This document shows positions 54,238 through 64,000 of a DNA stretch of 64,000 nucleotides, piece by piece (the stretch's first letter is position 1; the number at the start of each line of letters is the position of its first letter). The DNA comes from Arabidopsis thaliana (Eukaryota; Streptophyta; Magnoliopsida; Brassicales; Brassicaceae). The stretch lies in the NCBI RefSeq assembly GCF_000001735.4, contig NC_003076.8, positions 16,061,835 to 16,125,834 of the forward strand, written 5' to 3'. The translations under genes were made by a program, and so were the position numbers. The notes under the pieces are model-generated. The model saw only the letters and a program-made list of their open reading frames with translations. It ran no database searches and was not told the DNA's origin.

Positions 54238-57200
54238 TAACAATCTGTAGTCCATAGTAAATAACAGCAACCTCAAATATGTTGCGTTAATCAGGAGAAT
54301 TTGATTAAACAGGTTTAATCTTCTTTGTTTTTTTTTGTTTTTTTTTTAAATGTTGATCTGTGTGTCTTGATTTGAGAATATATGAGAATGCATGTGTGCT
54401 TATATAGGCAAAAAATGAGGCAAAAAAGAACCAGAAAACAAAAATAAAGGCGAAGTTAGATTATTCCCTAACTATTCTAACATAGACCAATTTTGAGGTT
54501 TTTAGGGTTTAAAAAAAGGGCGATGCCTTTCTCCTGTATGGTTCTAGTCTCATGGTTATATATATACGATTCGGATATGAAGACAATTCGAATCGTACGT
54601 TATTGAGCTTCGTTGGACATTGATTATTTAGCTATTTCTATAAAACTACCTAAAAACATACTCATGTTGGTGTAGCTAGTTTTATGAAACTTTTCATATA
54701 AAAAAGGTCGACAGGTTCAATTTACTCAAGTGTTGCATTCCATGATACAAAATCTATAAGTTCAAATAAGAAAACTTCTTATCTTCGTCTATGGAAAATC
54801 TAAAATCATACCATACATATCAATATAAAATAGAAGTACCCGAAATTTGCAATGCAAAATATTAATTTGGATATATTTCTTAGGGGAGATATGGTTTGCA
54901 ATAATGGTAATAGAAAAAAAAAGGTTTACATATGTTTAGTAGAGTGGCGAAAATGATTTCGGTGTTTATTGTTCGTTTTGTGTTAGGGTCAAATATAGTC
55001 CATATTATTATTTTTATACAACTATAATGATTGTACTAAAATTTGTTGGGATCAGATGATCTTCCGATGTTTATAGACCTCTCTGCCCTGGGTCAGCCTC
55101 CTATAAAATTCAGAATATAATCGTTAAAAGAGAATGCCAAAAAATTTGCATGACCATTGTTCAAATTTGTCTAAATATATACAATCATTAATTTCGGATG
55201 ACAAAAAAAAAAAAAGATAATTTTTCTCTTTTCATTTGTTAAGCACTGAAAAAGAAACTAACGTTACAATTTTACTATTAATGGCTCATGCATATTCCCT
55301 TATCTCTAGCTATGTATGCTGAAGATAATGGTTGGTATAATCTTATTTTGTGTTTCAAGTCTTGTATTTAAGTAGCGTGGACGCTTTATTCTCATCTCTG
55401 GATCATACTCATTTTTATATCATTTACGTATAGTAATTTAAGATTCATATTCATATAATGAATCAGAGTACTACCTCAAATGTTATCTATAATGTTTCAA
55501 CATTCGAAATGTTTCAACATTCTTCTAGGATATACACTTGGGGTTTAACTTTTTCTAAGTCTTACAAAATCCAAGCAAAAGACTATCTTTTGACCGGTAT
55601 GTGGGGGCCAAGTCAATTATTCTATATGTGTTTTTTTGTTTGTATTTCTGCTACAAAAATATGCTAGATCTTGTAACAAATTCCTTTAAAAAGAGAAATA
55701 TATATTTATGAACATTATTTATATGAAAATTTGAGAATGTATATGGTCCACTGTGGTATAACACCAAGTATATGCACTCATAAATTTTCTATTTCTATGG
55801 TCAAACAAAAACTTTGAACACAATTATAATATATTAGAAATTACTGACAATTGCTCTCAGGCAAAAAGAAAAAAAAAATATAAAAGATCATTTTTATTTT
55901 AGTAAACATATATGTGTGAAAATTTTATTTCTTACAGTAACTAAATTAATTTCATTTAGCTTCTTAAATAGTTTAAAAATCGGTACGCAAGCTTTCACAT
56001 CTAGAAGCTACAACTCCTTGCGCCAATAAATGGTAGATAAATATTTTAGAGAGCACATTATATTTCTTTGTTAGCATAAAAATCTTGTGGACAAATCTTT
56101 TTGTTTCATAATTAGACTCATCCTACCAAAACAAAACCTCACTTAACCGAAATGACTTCGCTTTATGATTCTGAATCATTTCAAATCTTATAAGAAAGAT
56201 AATTTGGGACGGTCTCCACTAACACTTTTCTGATTGACGTGTATGAATAATTCCGAATGACAGTGTTCAATGTTAAATATTTATTAGAATAAAAGGAGAT
56301 GCTAAATTAATTTGAAAGTTATTTTACTGTGTAATTGAATCATATGGAATATATATTTACGTTTCACACCGAGATTCATAAGACTAACATAAAGACATCA
56401 TTGAACAGTCAAATCTTCTATACCACTATTAAAAGTAAATGTACTTAGGGAATATCATGACGACATCATGGGATTGTCCTCTCTAATTATTTCGTCTCTG
56501 AAAAATAAAAAGGAAAATTGCAAATTGCAAATAGAAAAAAAAAAAAAAAAAGAGATTGAAACTTTTGGAAAACGTTAGAAAAAGCTAAAATGATGCCTCT
56601 TTGACCCAATAAAACCATGAAGCTTTTAAGTTGTGACCGTCTAGAAAATTTTTTTTAAAAAAAACTTTGATTTTTAATTATTTTTTTTGTTTCTAGTTAA
56701 GTGTGGTTTAAAAAATTTCTATTTTTTTTAATATAAGTATTGTGTTCACTTTTCTATGTAAACATTAAATATATTTAATAGTTTTTAACCAATTATATTT
56801 TACATCATATTTTTGAATTGGTTGAATTAGTTATAATAATGATGTTTTTTATAAAAAAAAGATAAATTAAATAAGATTTGTATGTTTTCTTAATTTGTGT
56901 GCAAAAACCTTAAAACTACAAATATTCATAAACATAGAAGGAGTATTTAACAACAGTAGGTAAAATGGTAACATTCTGATTCGGGTAAACTGGGTTTACC
57001 TTTTTTCATTCTTTGGTACAAGGGATGGTTTGGCATCCTAGTTAAGAGATAAGAAAATAATCATAGTTATCCATAATTGAAATCGTAATGAGAAGACTTA
57101 AATTCTGATCTTTTATTCAAAATGAATCAGTCATCCACTAGACCACCATTAATTATTTTGTAAGAATAAAGTTTGTTACGCATGATTTATAGTGGATTCT

Positions 57201-57500
57201 TGGGATTTCCTAACATGATATTAGGCAGTTACACTTACACATATCTACTGGTTAAATCCCTTATGTAATAAAAAAAAATCTCGAGTTCAAAAACTTGAGG
57301 TCTTTTCCAAACATTGATTTTTGGGTGATTTGCAGAAATGATCATGTTTGATAATCTATTTAAGAATATAACACTTTAATATGTAAAACTAAGTAAATAA
57401 CAGTAGAAAGGGATGAAAAGTCAAGTAACTCCTTGTTAAAATATGAGAATACGCTCGTGAAAAGAGAAGAAAAGTGACGTGATCTTTCACACTCTTTTCG
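54238..57500. other. 3.3-kb AT-rich gene-poor stretch
   Basis: The first 200 bases are the presumed promoter of the exonuclease-like gene (TATATAGG near 54399-54406 on the plus strand reads as a weak TATA on the other). Beyond that there is only AT-rich sequence with scattered short frames and no recognisable protein. Two weak tRNA-like segments near its right end are listed separately. Confidence 0.55.
57075..57316. other. Two SINE-head-like (A box/B box) segments
   Basis: On the minus strand at 57145-57085, GGTGGTCTAGTGGATGA resembles an A box and GATCAGAATTTAAGTC a worn B box. On the plus strand at 57236-57316, TCTACTGGTTAAATCCCTTA and CTCGAGTTCAAAAACTTGAG form a similar pair. tRNA-derived SINEs begin this way, but I could not define ends or target duplications. 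Confidence 0.3.
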
Positions 57501-57540
57501 GTTAATGGACATTCATAAAAAGACAAAAGTGTTGGCTAGC

Positions 57541-57790
57541 GTGATGGTGGCGAAGATGGCGATGATGGTAATAGTAACAATGACAGTACCGATGGTGATG
57601 GTGACGACAACAGTGGCGGTGCCGATGGTAATAGTGATGATAACAGTGGCGGTGCCGGTGACGATAGTGAGACAACAGTGGCGGTGCCGGTGGCGATGGT
57701 GACGACAACAGTGGCGGTGCTGGTGGTGATGGTGACGGCAACAATGGCGGTGTCAGTGGCGATGGTGACGACAATGGCGGTGCCGGTAAC
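57541..57790. repeat. 33-bp minisatellite
   Basis: About seven imperfect copies of a 33-bp, GC-richer unit centred on CAACAGTGGCGGTGCC, with spacing of 32-33 bp measured at 57611, 57644, 57676 and 57709. Because 33 is a multiple of three, the minus strand reads as a Pro/Ser/Leu repeat (PSPPAPPLLS) and the plus strand as Asp/Gly/Asn repeats. This creates open frames that I do not take as genes. Confidence 0.85.
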
Positions 57791-57939
57791 GAAAAGATAA
57801 GTACAAATATATATTGATCTAAGAAAACTAAACCTTAAGATACTATACATGGAACTCAAACAAAAATCATTAAACGAAATGAAATCATCTCAAGTTTCAA
57901 TTTTCAAAAATCTAGCAGCAAAATAGAATAGTACAATGG

Positions 57940-58070
57940 TGACGATGGCTTCGGTGACGATTTTCCGGTGATGATGGCTCCGGTGACGATTTTTCGGCGG
58001 TGGTGGCTTCGGATACGATTTTCCGGCGACAATGGCTTTAAAGGTAGTGGTGGTTGTGGTGGTAGTGGAA
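57940..58070. repeat. Short array of CCGGTGACGATTTT units
   Basis: Variants of CGGTGACGATTTTCCGG recur about five times, with spacing near 30-36 bp (for example at about 57952, 57981 and 58012 as ACGATTTTCCGG or ACGATTTTTCGG). The array lies 150 bp beyond the 33-bp minisatellite and has similar GC-rich composition in an AT-rich setting. Confidence 0.7.
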
Positions 58071-58368
58071 GAAAAAAAGAAAGAAGAGAGAAGATGTTCA
58101 TGCAGAAGAAAGAAGAAGAAGATGGTATAATTGTATTTATTACATATAATATACATAATATCACCTTATGGTTTTTGAAGTGTTAGTTTCCAAATTACTA
58201 AATTTTTTTAGGTTATACTTACAAATTTCCCTTGATTTTATCCAACGTCGGTGCCATATACAATCGTTGTTACCAGATGATGTATGTTAGTAACTTACTA
58301 ACGTTTGAGCACAAAAATATCATCTAAGAAATATATGGATATTTAAAGATAAAGTTGTTATATATAAT

Positions 58369-59518
58369 TAGGGGTGTCAAAATAGGTAACCCAACTCAAC
58401 TCAACTCATAATCAAATGAGTTTAGGGTTAAATGAGTTATGGGTTAATCCAACTCATTTTGTTAAATGGGTTGGGTCAACCCATAACTCATTTAATTTGA
58501 TAGGTTGAGTTGTTAAATGGGTTAACCCATTTAAATAATAATTTAATTAATTATTATTATAAAACAATAATAAAAATTATCATTATTAATAATTATTAAT
58601 TCATTATCATCAAACTTAGAATATTTACAGATTCTACCGTTTACGGATTTACGTTTTTGGCGGAAAAATTACGGGTTTACGTTTTTAGCGAGAAAATCAC
58701 GGGTTTACGTTTTTGGCGGGAAAATCACAGGTTTTCGTTTTTGGCAGAAAAATCACGGGTTTTCGTTTTTAGCGGGAAAATCACGGGTTTACGTTTTTGG
58801 CGGGAAAATCACGGGTTTTCGTTTTTGGCGGAAAAATCACGGGTTTTCGTTTTTGACTGGAAAATTACATGTTTTTCGTTTTTGGCGGGAAAATCACGGG
58901 TTTACGTTTTTGGCGAGAAAATAACGGGTTTTTGTTTTTGGCTGGAAAATTACATGTTTTTCGTTTTTGGCGGGAAAATCACAGGTTTTCGTTTTTGGCG
59001 GGAAAATCACGGGTTTTCATTTTTGGCGGGAAAATCACGGGTTTTCGTTTTTGACGGAAAAATCATGGTTTTCATTTTTGGCGGGAACATCACGGGTTTA
59101 CGTTTTTTGCGGAAAAATCAAGGATTTACGTTTTTGGCGGGAAAATCACGGGTTTATGTTTTTTGGTGGAAAAATTACGAGTTTACTTTTTCTCAATTCA
59201 TCGCTTGTATATTTAAGAAATTTGGAAAAATATTGATTTTATTAGATTGGTTTAGATGTGTTGGTTAAACTTAAATTGGCATTGGTTTAAAGATTTTAGT
59301 TGGTTTAATTCAATTTTACAAAACTTGATAGGTTAATTGGGTAAACCATTGAAAACATTAACCATTATAACTCAACTCATTTTATTCATCAAACCAATTG
59401 ATCCAATAATTCATTTGACCCATCAACTCATTTGAGTCAAAAAATTTAACTCATTAGTGTTCAGGGGTTAAGTAAAGTTGAGTTGACCCATAAATTTTGA
59501 TCCATTTTGACACCCCTA
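58369..59518. mobile_element. Non-autonomous hAT-type transposon, 1,150 bp
   Basis: The ends are TAGGGGTGTCAAAAT and its exact complement (ATTTTGACACCCCTA), flanked by a perfect 8-bp direct repeat TATATAAT (58361-58368 and 59519-59526), the hallmark of hAT elements. Subterminal regions on both sides are dense in short motifs of both orientations (CAACTCAT, ATGAGTT, GGGTTAA), the kind of array a hAT transposase binds. There is no transposase. The middle is a 28-bp minisatellite. The perfect target duplication suggests a fairly recent insertion. Confidence 0.93.
58646..59186. repeat. 28-bp minisatellite inside the hAT element
   Basis: About 19 copies of a 28-bp unit, TTACGTTTTTGGCGGGAAAA plus TCACGGGT, with few substitutions, make up nearly half of the transposon. 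Because 28 is not a multiple of three and the unit lacks stops, the array stays open in more than one plus-strand frame, giving frames of 203, 61 and 89 codons. Confidence 0.92.
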
Positions 59519-59922
59519 TATATAATACGTACAATTCAAAAATATAAAGTCTAGTTTTTTTTTTTTTCGTATATGGATACTTCAATAGTAGTTTTTTTTT
59601 TAATAATTATTACTTGAATAGTTTTAGATTTTAAATCATTTACTTTATCACTATTTGTCGAAGTGTGTATTTTCCTAGCTATCTTCCCAAAAAGAATTAA
59701 TTAATAAATTACGAGCACAATACCAATTTTTTCGCAGTTCTGAAAATACTGTAACCCAAATATTCGAATCTACACAGTCTCAAAAAACGAAAAGGTTCAT
59801 ATAAAATATTAATTCCTTAACGGCTATATTTTTCTCCTTCTTCCATTTTTTTTCTTTCTCAATTGATATATCCAACGACAACAAAAACAACCAACAAGAA
59901 TTAGTTCGTCGAGTTCACAAAA

Positions 59923-61707
59923 ATGGTCCTAGTTGAGGAGCTCTCTGACGTATCATCACCTACAAATGAAGCAAATCAAGCATATTCCTATGATGATGAT
60001 GATGATGATGATGGATCATTAACCCCATCCATGGTGTTTGACCAGATCATGGGAACTTCTCTGATGCTTCCATTTCACGAACATCCTGTATACAACCACT
60101 ATAGCAGCACTGGTCAATGCGACGGATGCCCCGAACTTCGAGAAAACGGTCTCCATGGCTATAACTGCAATACTTGCGGGCTCACCGTCCACAAAGAATG
60201 TGCTGAATCATCACCAGAGATTAACCATCCTTCTCACCAGAGACACCCTCTCATGCTCCTAACACATGGCTTACCACAAGAAGCTGAAGATGACAAATGT
60301 CGTCTATGTGGAGAAAAGGTTGGAAAATTAGTTTATCATTGTTCAATATGTGACTTCAGTTTGGATCTTTTTTGTGCTCGAAACCCGCTTTCACTAGTTG
60401 TTTACTTCCGGAAAGGTCATGAACATACACTCACTCTCATGCCAAGGCTCATACGCTTCACTTGTAATGCATGTGGTCTTGAATCCGATCGATCTCCTTA
60501 CATTTGTGCTCAATGTGATTTTATGATCCATGAAGATTGTATCTACTTACCACGCGTCATTAGCATCATACGCCATGAACATCGAATTTCTCGAACTTAT
60601 TTTCTTGGTTCTGGAGATTGGAAATGCGGAGTTTGTAGAAGAAGAATGGATGGGAGATATGGAGCATATTCTTGCTCGATTTGTCCGGATTATGCAGTTC
60701 ATTCTAGATGTGCCACGAGGAGGGATGTGTGGGATGGATTAGAACTTGAGGACGAGCCAGAAGATATCGAAGAATGTGAAGAACCGTTTAGAGTTGTGAG
60801 TGATGGAGTAATCAATCACTTTAGTCATCGAGAACATGATCTAAGGCTTGAAGATGGTCTTACTAATCGCCATGATGAAAATATTCGATGCAGAGCATGC
60901 GTCCGTCCTGTCTACGCTAACACATTCTACAGTTGTATGCAATGTGATGATTTCATTCTCCACGAGACATGTGCTAATCTTCCTCGAAAGAAGCGACATG
61001 TACTACACAATCATCAGCTTACTCTATACCCCGATGACAACATAGTCATGGACTTTCCGATGCTTCGTGGAGTATTTTTATGCACTGCTTGTCGCCGACT
61101 CTGTAGTGGTTTCAGGTATGAATGTTGCAATATCAAATTAGACGTACGATGCGGTTCCATATCCGAACCATTTTTCTACGAGTGTCACCCGCATCCTCTG
61201 TTCCAGACTTCACTAGATAGCAAGGTATGTGAGACTTGCAAGGAAGAGTCAGATTATGTTCTAACTTGTATGGATTGTGATTATGTTTTGGATTTCGAGT
61301 GTGCTACTTTACCACCTACGGTAAGGTACAAATATGATAGACATCCTCTTAAACTATGCTACGATGGAGACAAGGACATGGCCGGTAGTTATTGGTGCGA
61401 GATATGTGAGAAAGAAATGGATCAAAATATAATATTCTACACTTGTGAAAGTTCTGGTCCGACTATTCATATCGAGTGTGTACTTGGAGATTTCAGGTAT
61501 GTGAAGCCTCGACTACATTTTGAGTTCAATAAAAAGAAATGGGAAGTGGCTTTGAATGGTATAAACCGACCAGGATGCTACAAATGTGGCTTTCGTTGCA
61601 AGGGACCTTTTGTTGCAGTAAGTGTAGACTATGATATTAGTTATGTTTGTTCTCTTTTATGTTTATGGAAAGGAGAAACTCTCGTGTACGGTAGTATAAG
61701 AGATTGA
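59923..61707 (+). CDS. DC1 (C1-like) Cys/His-rich zinc-binding protein, 594 aa (probably AT5G40320)
   Basis: This is a single exon. After an acidic N terminus with a run of eight Asp (GAT repeat, about residues 24-31) come about eight DC1 modules of 45-60 residues. Each follows H..H.L......C..C........Y.C..C.F..H..C. Examples are CDGCPELRENGLHGYNC, CRLCGEKVGKLVYHC, CNACGLESDRSPYIC, CGVCRRRMDGRYGAYSC and CEICEKEMDQNIIFYTC. A ninth, worn module forms the C terminus (CYKCGFRCKG). DC1 proteins are a large, plant-expanded family related to the diacylglycerol-binding C1 domain of protein kinase C. Most have no known function; a few act in hormone or defence signalling. No kinase, signal peptide or membrane helix is present. 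The frame is intact, with long uniform cysteine spacing, so the protein is under constraint. Confidence 0.93.
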   Translation: MVLVEELSDVSSPTNEANQAYSYDDDDDDDGSLTPSMVFDQIMGTSLMLPFHEHPVYNHYSSTGQCDGCPELRENGLHGYNCNTCGLTVHKECAESSPEINHPSHQRHPLMLLTHGLPQEAEDDKCRLCGEKVGKLVYHCSICDFSLDLFCARNPLSLVVYFRKGHEHTLTLMPRLIRFTCNACGLESDRSPYICAQCDFMIHEDCIYLPRVISIIRHEHRISRTYFLGSGDWKCGVCRRRMDGRYGAYSCSICPDYAVHSRCATRRDVWDGLELEDEPEDIEECEEPFRVVSDGVINHFSHREHDLRLEDGLTNRHDENIRCRACVRPVYANTFYSCMQCDDFILHETCANLPRKKRHVLHNHQLTLYPDDNIVMDFPMLRGVFLCTACRRLCSGFRYECCNIKLDVRCGSISEPFFYECHPHPLFQTSLDSKVCETCKEESDYVLTCMDCDYVLDFECATLPPTVRYKYDRHPLKLCYDGDKDMAGSYWCEICEKEMDQNIIFYTCESSGPTIHIECVLGDFRYVKPRLHFEFNKKKWEVALNGINRPGCYKCGFRCKGPFVAVSVDYDISYVCSLLCLWKGETLVYGSIRD

Positions 61708-61730
61708 ATTATATTAGACTATGATCCATC

Positions 61731-61914
61731 TTTTTTTAACATAATTACATCAATATCAGTTGGTTTATAAGAGTCTTAACGCATGTTATAAAATGTTTAC
61801 AAATAAGTCTTATAACATTTTAAACAATTATTAGTCCACAAAATACACCAAATATGATGTAGCTTATGATTGATTATAAACCAATTGATATTGATGTAAT
61901 ATTATGCTAAAAAA
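61731..61914. mobile_element. Foldback MITE, about 184 bp, directly after the DC1 gene
   Basis: The inverted arms 61731-61770 and 61874-61914 match along about 40 bp (TACATCAATATCARTTGGTTTATAA on one strand, complement on the other) with a 2-bp indel and few mismatches. The interior is AT-rich and partly self-complementary (GTTATAAAATG ... TAACATTTTA). I could not fix a target duplication, so the superfamily is open. It begins 24 bp after the stop codon and is probably part of the 3' UTR. Confidence 0.75.
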
Positions 61915-64000
61915 GAAGAAGAAGTACTGCTTAAGGAAGATAAATTAAATGGTGAAGAAAAAATAGACTCATTGAAATCTAATTGCGATGTAAATATCTT
62001 AATATCAAACATTTTAAACTCATGCCTATGTAATATGTATTTGAAGAAAAATCAAACAAGTTTTTTGTCCGTGATTTTTTTCTTCTAAATAGTATTTTTG
62101 GAAACTTCCCATTGTAAATAGCGGTAAGAATATGTGGTAATTAAATGAATGAGTTAAAGAATAACACTGACAAAGTGTATCTAGCAACATACCTCATTAC
62201 AAAGGTAGTCAAAGTTCTCATTCCGTTTAAAACGGAATGCAATGGTAAAAATAAAATAATTTCATATTCTGTAAAAGCTATAGCCTTATAATTTACAAAT
62301 TGCTACCACACAGTTATTTAACGAAAAAAATCAAAGCCTCCAGTAGAGTTTTCAGCATTTTAAGTAAGTAGATATTTTTAATTAAACAGCCATGAAAATA
62401 TTAATTTTTTTTTTTTTCATCCAATTTTAGTTAGAAGTTTAAAATGTCAAAATTAAAAACATTATTTATAGAAATGATAGAAATTGATTTGATGTGAACT
62501 TTTCGCATCAGATTATCCGTGTTGAAATATTAAAGATAAAAACGAAATGTAACAATAAAAATTTGAGGGGTCACGAGTCATGGACCTTTCGTTAGTGTAT
62601 TTCTATTTACAGCCTACCCACTTGTGATCGACACATCAATGATTAGGAAACCTCCTCTTTATTTGGAGTACACAATAAATTCATAAATTAATTAATTATT
62701 GAATGTATAAAAAATTGCACGTGACCATTTACAGAAAATAAATTCCAATTAAAATCAATGTGTGAATGAAAATAAAACATGTCGATTGCCAACGGCTTGG
62801 TTAGACAGACAATAGCGTGTTCTGAGTTTGACTGTGCTAATGGTATATTGATGCCTTCTTTTCTTGTATAACATCTCCCAAAATACCTACCAAGCTTATT
62901 AGCACAAACAAAGTTCACTTGAAGCTTTAAGCTGTCTCATGGACTTTGTTTTGTGAGATTATATGAGGTCCATTAAAATTTGCCCCGACTTTAAAATCAA
63001 AGAAAAGAAAAAGAAGAAAAGAAAAGAAAATCGAGAGTGCATAGAAAAAACTACAAACGCTTTTGATCTTATTTGGAAGTTCAAAATACTTTTAATTAAC
63101 TATCCATGTTGATCACAAAGAGATTTCTTTATAAAAAAACTTTTGGCACTTATATGACACAAAAATCACTTCATATATATAGTTGGTAACTTATCCTTAA
63201 ATTACTATATCTTAAGGAGATCAACTGTTGAATCTTTCTCTAAGTGATTTAAAGAAAATAAGAAGATAAGTGAAACTGATGATGTGCTAGTCAAATTGAT
63301 ATTTTAAAACATCTTCACATGAACAACTATTTTTAATAAATTAGGTATTACAGTCACTCACTTACAAAGTATGATGTTTTCATTTACAAAAAAAAAAAAA
63401 AGTTGTTACTCACTACAATGTTAGTCTAAAATGCACACAATAATCTTGGTAGGACTCTCATACCATAAGGCCCTTTAACTACCATGCACTCCACTGGTGA
63501 TTTCACGTTTCTTTTCGGTTTAGTTTATTGGTTTTAGAATATTAGTATAGTTTGTTGTTCAAACGGGAAAAAAAAAGAATATTGGTATAGTTTATTATTT
63601 GGATCCACACAAGACTAAAATACAACAAAAATGGGTACATTTAAATTCTTTTTCACAAGATGTTTATAATGATTTATGGGAGATTTATAACAAACCTTAT
63701 AAATTATTGATGGAAAATCTAAATGTGAATAGCTCTATACAGAAATTTAAAATAATAAATGAATGCAATGAGATGAAATGTAAGAAGCAAAAACAGTTTA
63801 ATTACACAATTTAATGGTTAATTTCTATTTTTTTTTTCTTTTTCTAATAATATATAACTAAAGTATCATTTGACAAATGCATTTAAGAAAGGAAATTATA
63901 TTTTAGTAAATAACAAAATAAAGATTATAAAAGGGTATAGTTGTTCTTGGATATATACTTTAAGATTATGCCTATTTTGGAGAAATTTCTCTCATGAAAT
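61915..64000. other. AT-rich intergenic sequence to the window end
   Basis: No gene is recognisable. Small items: a 21-bp palindrome CATTCCGTTTAAAACGGAAT(G) near 62220, a purine-only run at about 62997-63031, and a 71-codon plus-strand frame at 63599-63814, Asn/Lys-rich, with no family resemblance. Confidence 0.5.

Noticed and set aside
57502-57859. Pro/Ser/Ala/Leu-rich open frames on the minus strand
   Set aside because: These are translations of the 33-bp minisatellite, without start context, introns or relatives.
58646-59186. Regularly repeated 28-bp units resembling a CRISPR array
   Set aside because: The units are contiguous tandem copies with no unique spacers, the genome is a plant nuclear one, and the array lies inside a transposon.
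58657-59268. 203-codon open frame on the plus strand
   Set aside because: It is produced by the stop-free 28-bp minisatellite inside the hAT element; two other frames of the same array are also open. There is no family resemblance and no gene structure around it.
62210-62240. 21-bp perfect palindrome around CCGTTTAAAACGG
   Set aside because: It is too short and isolated to assign a role; such palindromes are expected by chance in AT-rich sequence of this length.
63599-63814. 71-codon frame near the window end
   Set aside because: It is Asn/Lys-rich with composition matching the AT-rich background and no recognisable domain or signal peptide.

Overview
The window is nuclear DNA of a small-genome crucifer. 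The intron style (short, AT-rich, GT-AG), the gene density of about one per 3-4 kb and gene-by-gene recognition all fit Arabidopsis thaliana chromosome 5, in the run I recall as AT5G40155 to AT5G40320. I worked out exon structures by hand. The reconstructed proteins have the lengths I remember for EMB506 (315 aa), DEG9 (592), UMAMIT42/37/40 (339/370/368), SWEET8 (239), VEN4 (473), ERA1 (482) and CASPL4A1 (270), which supports both the identification and the splice sites.

Layout. 0-8 kb: a defensin-like peptide gene (+), EMB506 ankyrin gene (-), the receptor-like protein RLP54 (-), a decayed TBL acetyltransferase gene (+) and a 2H-phosphoesterase-like gene (-). 8-11.3 kb: the nuclear Deg/HtrA protease DEG9 (+), divergent from the phosphoesterase gene over a 552-bp shared promoter. 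11.9-22.6 kb: a minus-strand cluster of UMAMIT (EamA) amino-acid exporter genes, with three intact members, one 5'-truncated pseudogene, and the type I MADS gene AGL43 lodged among them. 24.2-29.7 kb: RING-H2 gene ATL46 and sugar transporter SWEET8 (both +). 31.5-46.7 kb: VEN4 and its tandem-derived relative (both -, HD-domain dNTPase family) flank ERA1, the farnesyltransferase beta subunit (+). A tandemly triplicated, decayed RRM gene lies between VEN4 and ERA1. 48.9-61.7 kb: CASPL4A1 (+), a zinc-finger/exonuclease-fold gene (-), a 5.7-kb gene-poor stretch rich in minisatellites and transposons, and a DC1 (C1-like) protein gene (+).

Mobile DNA. I find four non-autonomous DNA elements: a Mutator-like element with 223-bp terminal inverted repeats (TIRs), a hAT-type element with a perfect 8-bp target duplication carrying a 28-bp minisatellite, a PIF/Harbinger MITE with TAA duplication, and a foldback MITE just after the DC1 stop codon. 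There is one short Ty1/copia fossil.

The genes do not form a pathway or operon. What ties the region together is local duplication: the UMAMIT array, the VEN4 pair and the RRM triplication, several of which have members in decay. I saw no clearly undescribed biological system. The best leads are enzyme-fold proteins that appear to have lost catalytic residues (2H-like, exonuclease-like), the frameshifted VEN4 paralogue, a decoy splice acceptor inside DEG9 intron 1, and the hAT element whose minisatellite stays open in several frames.
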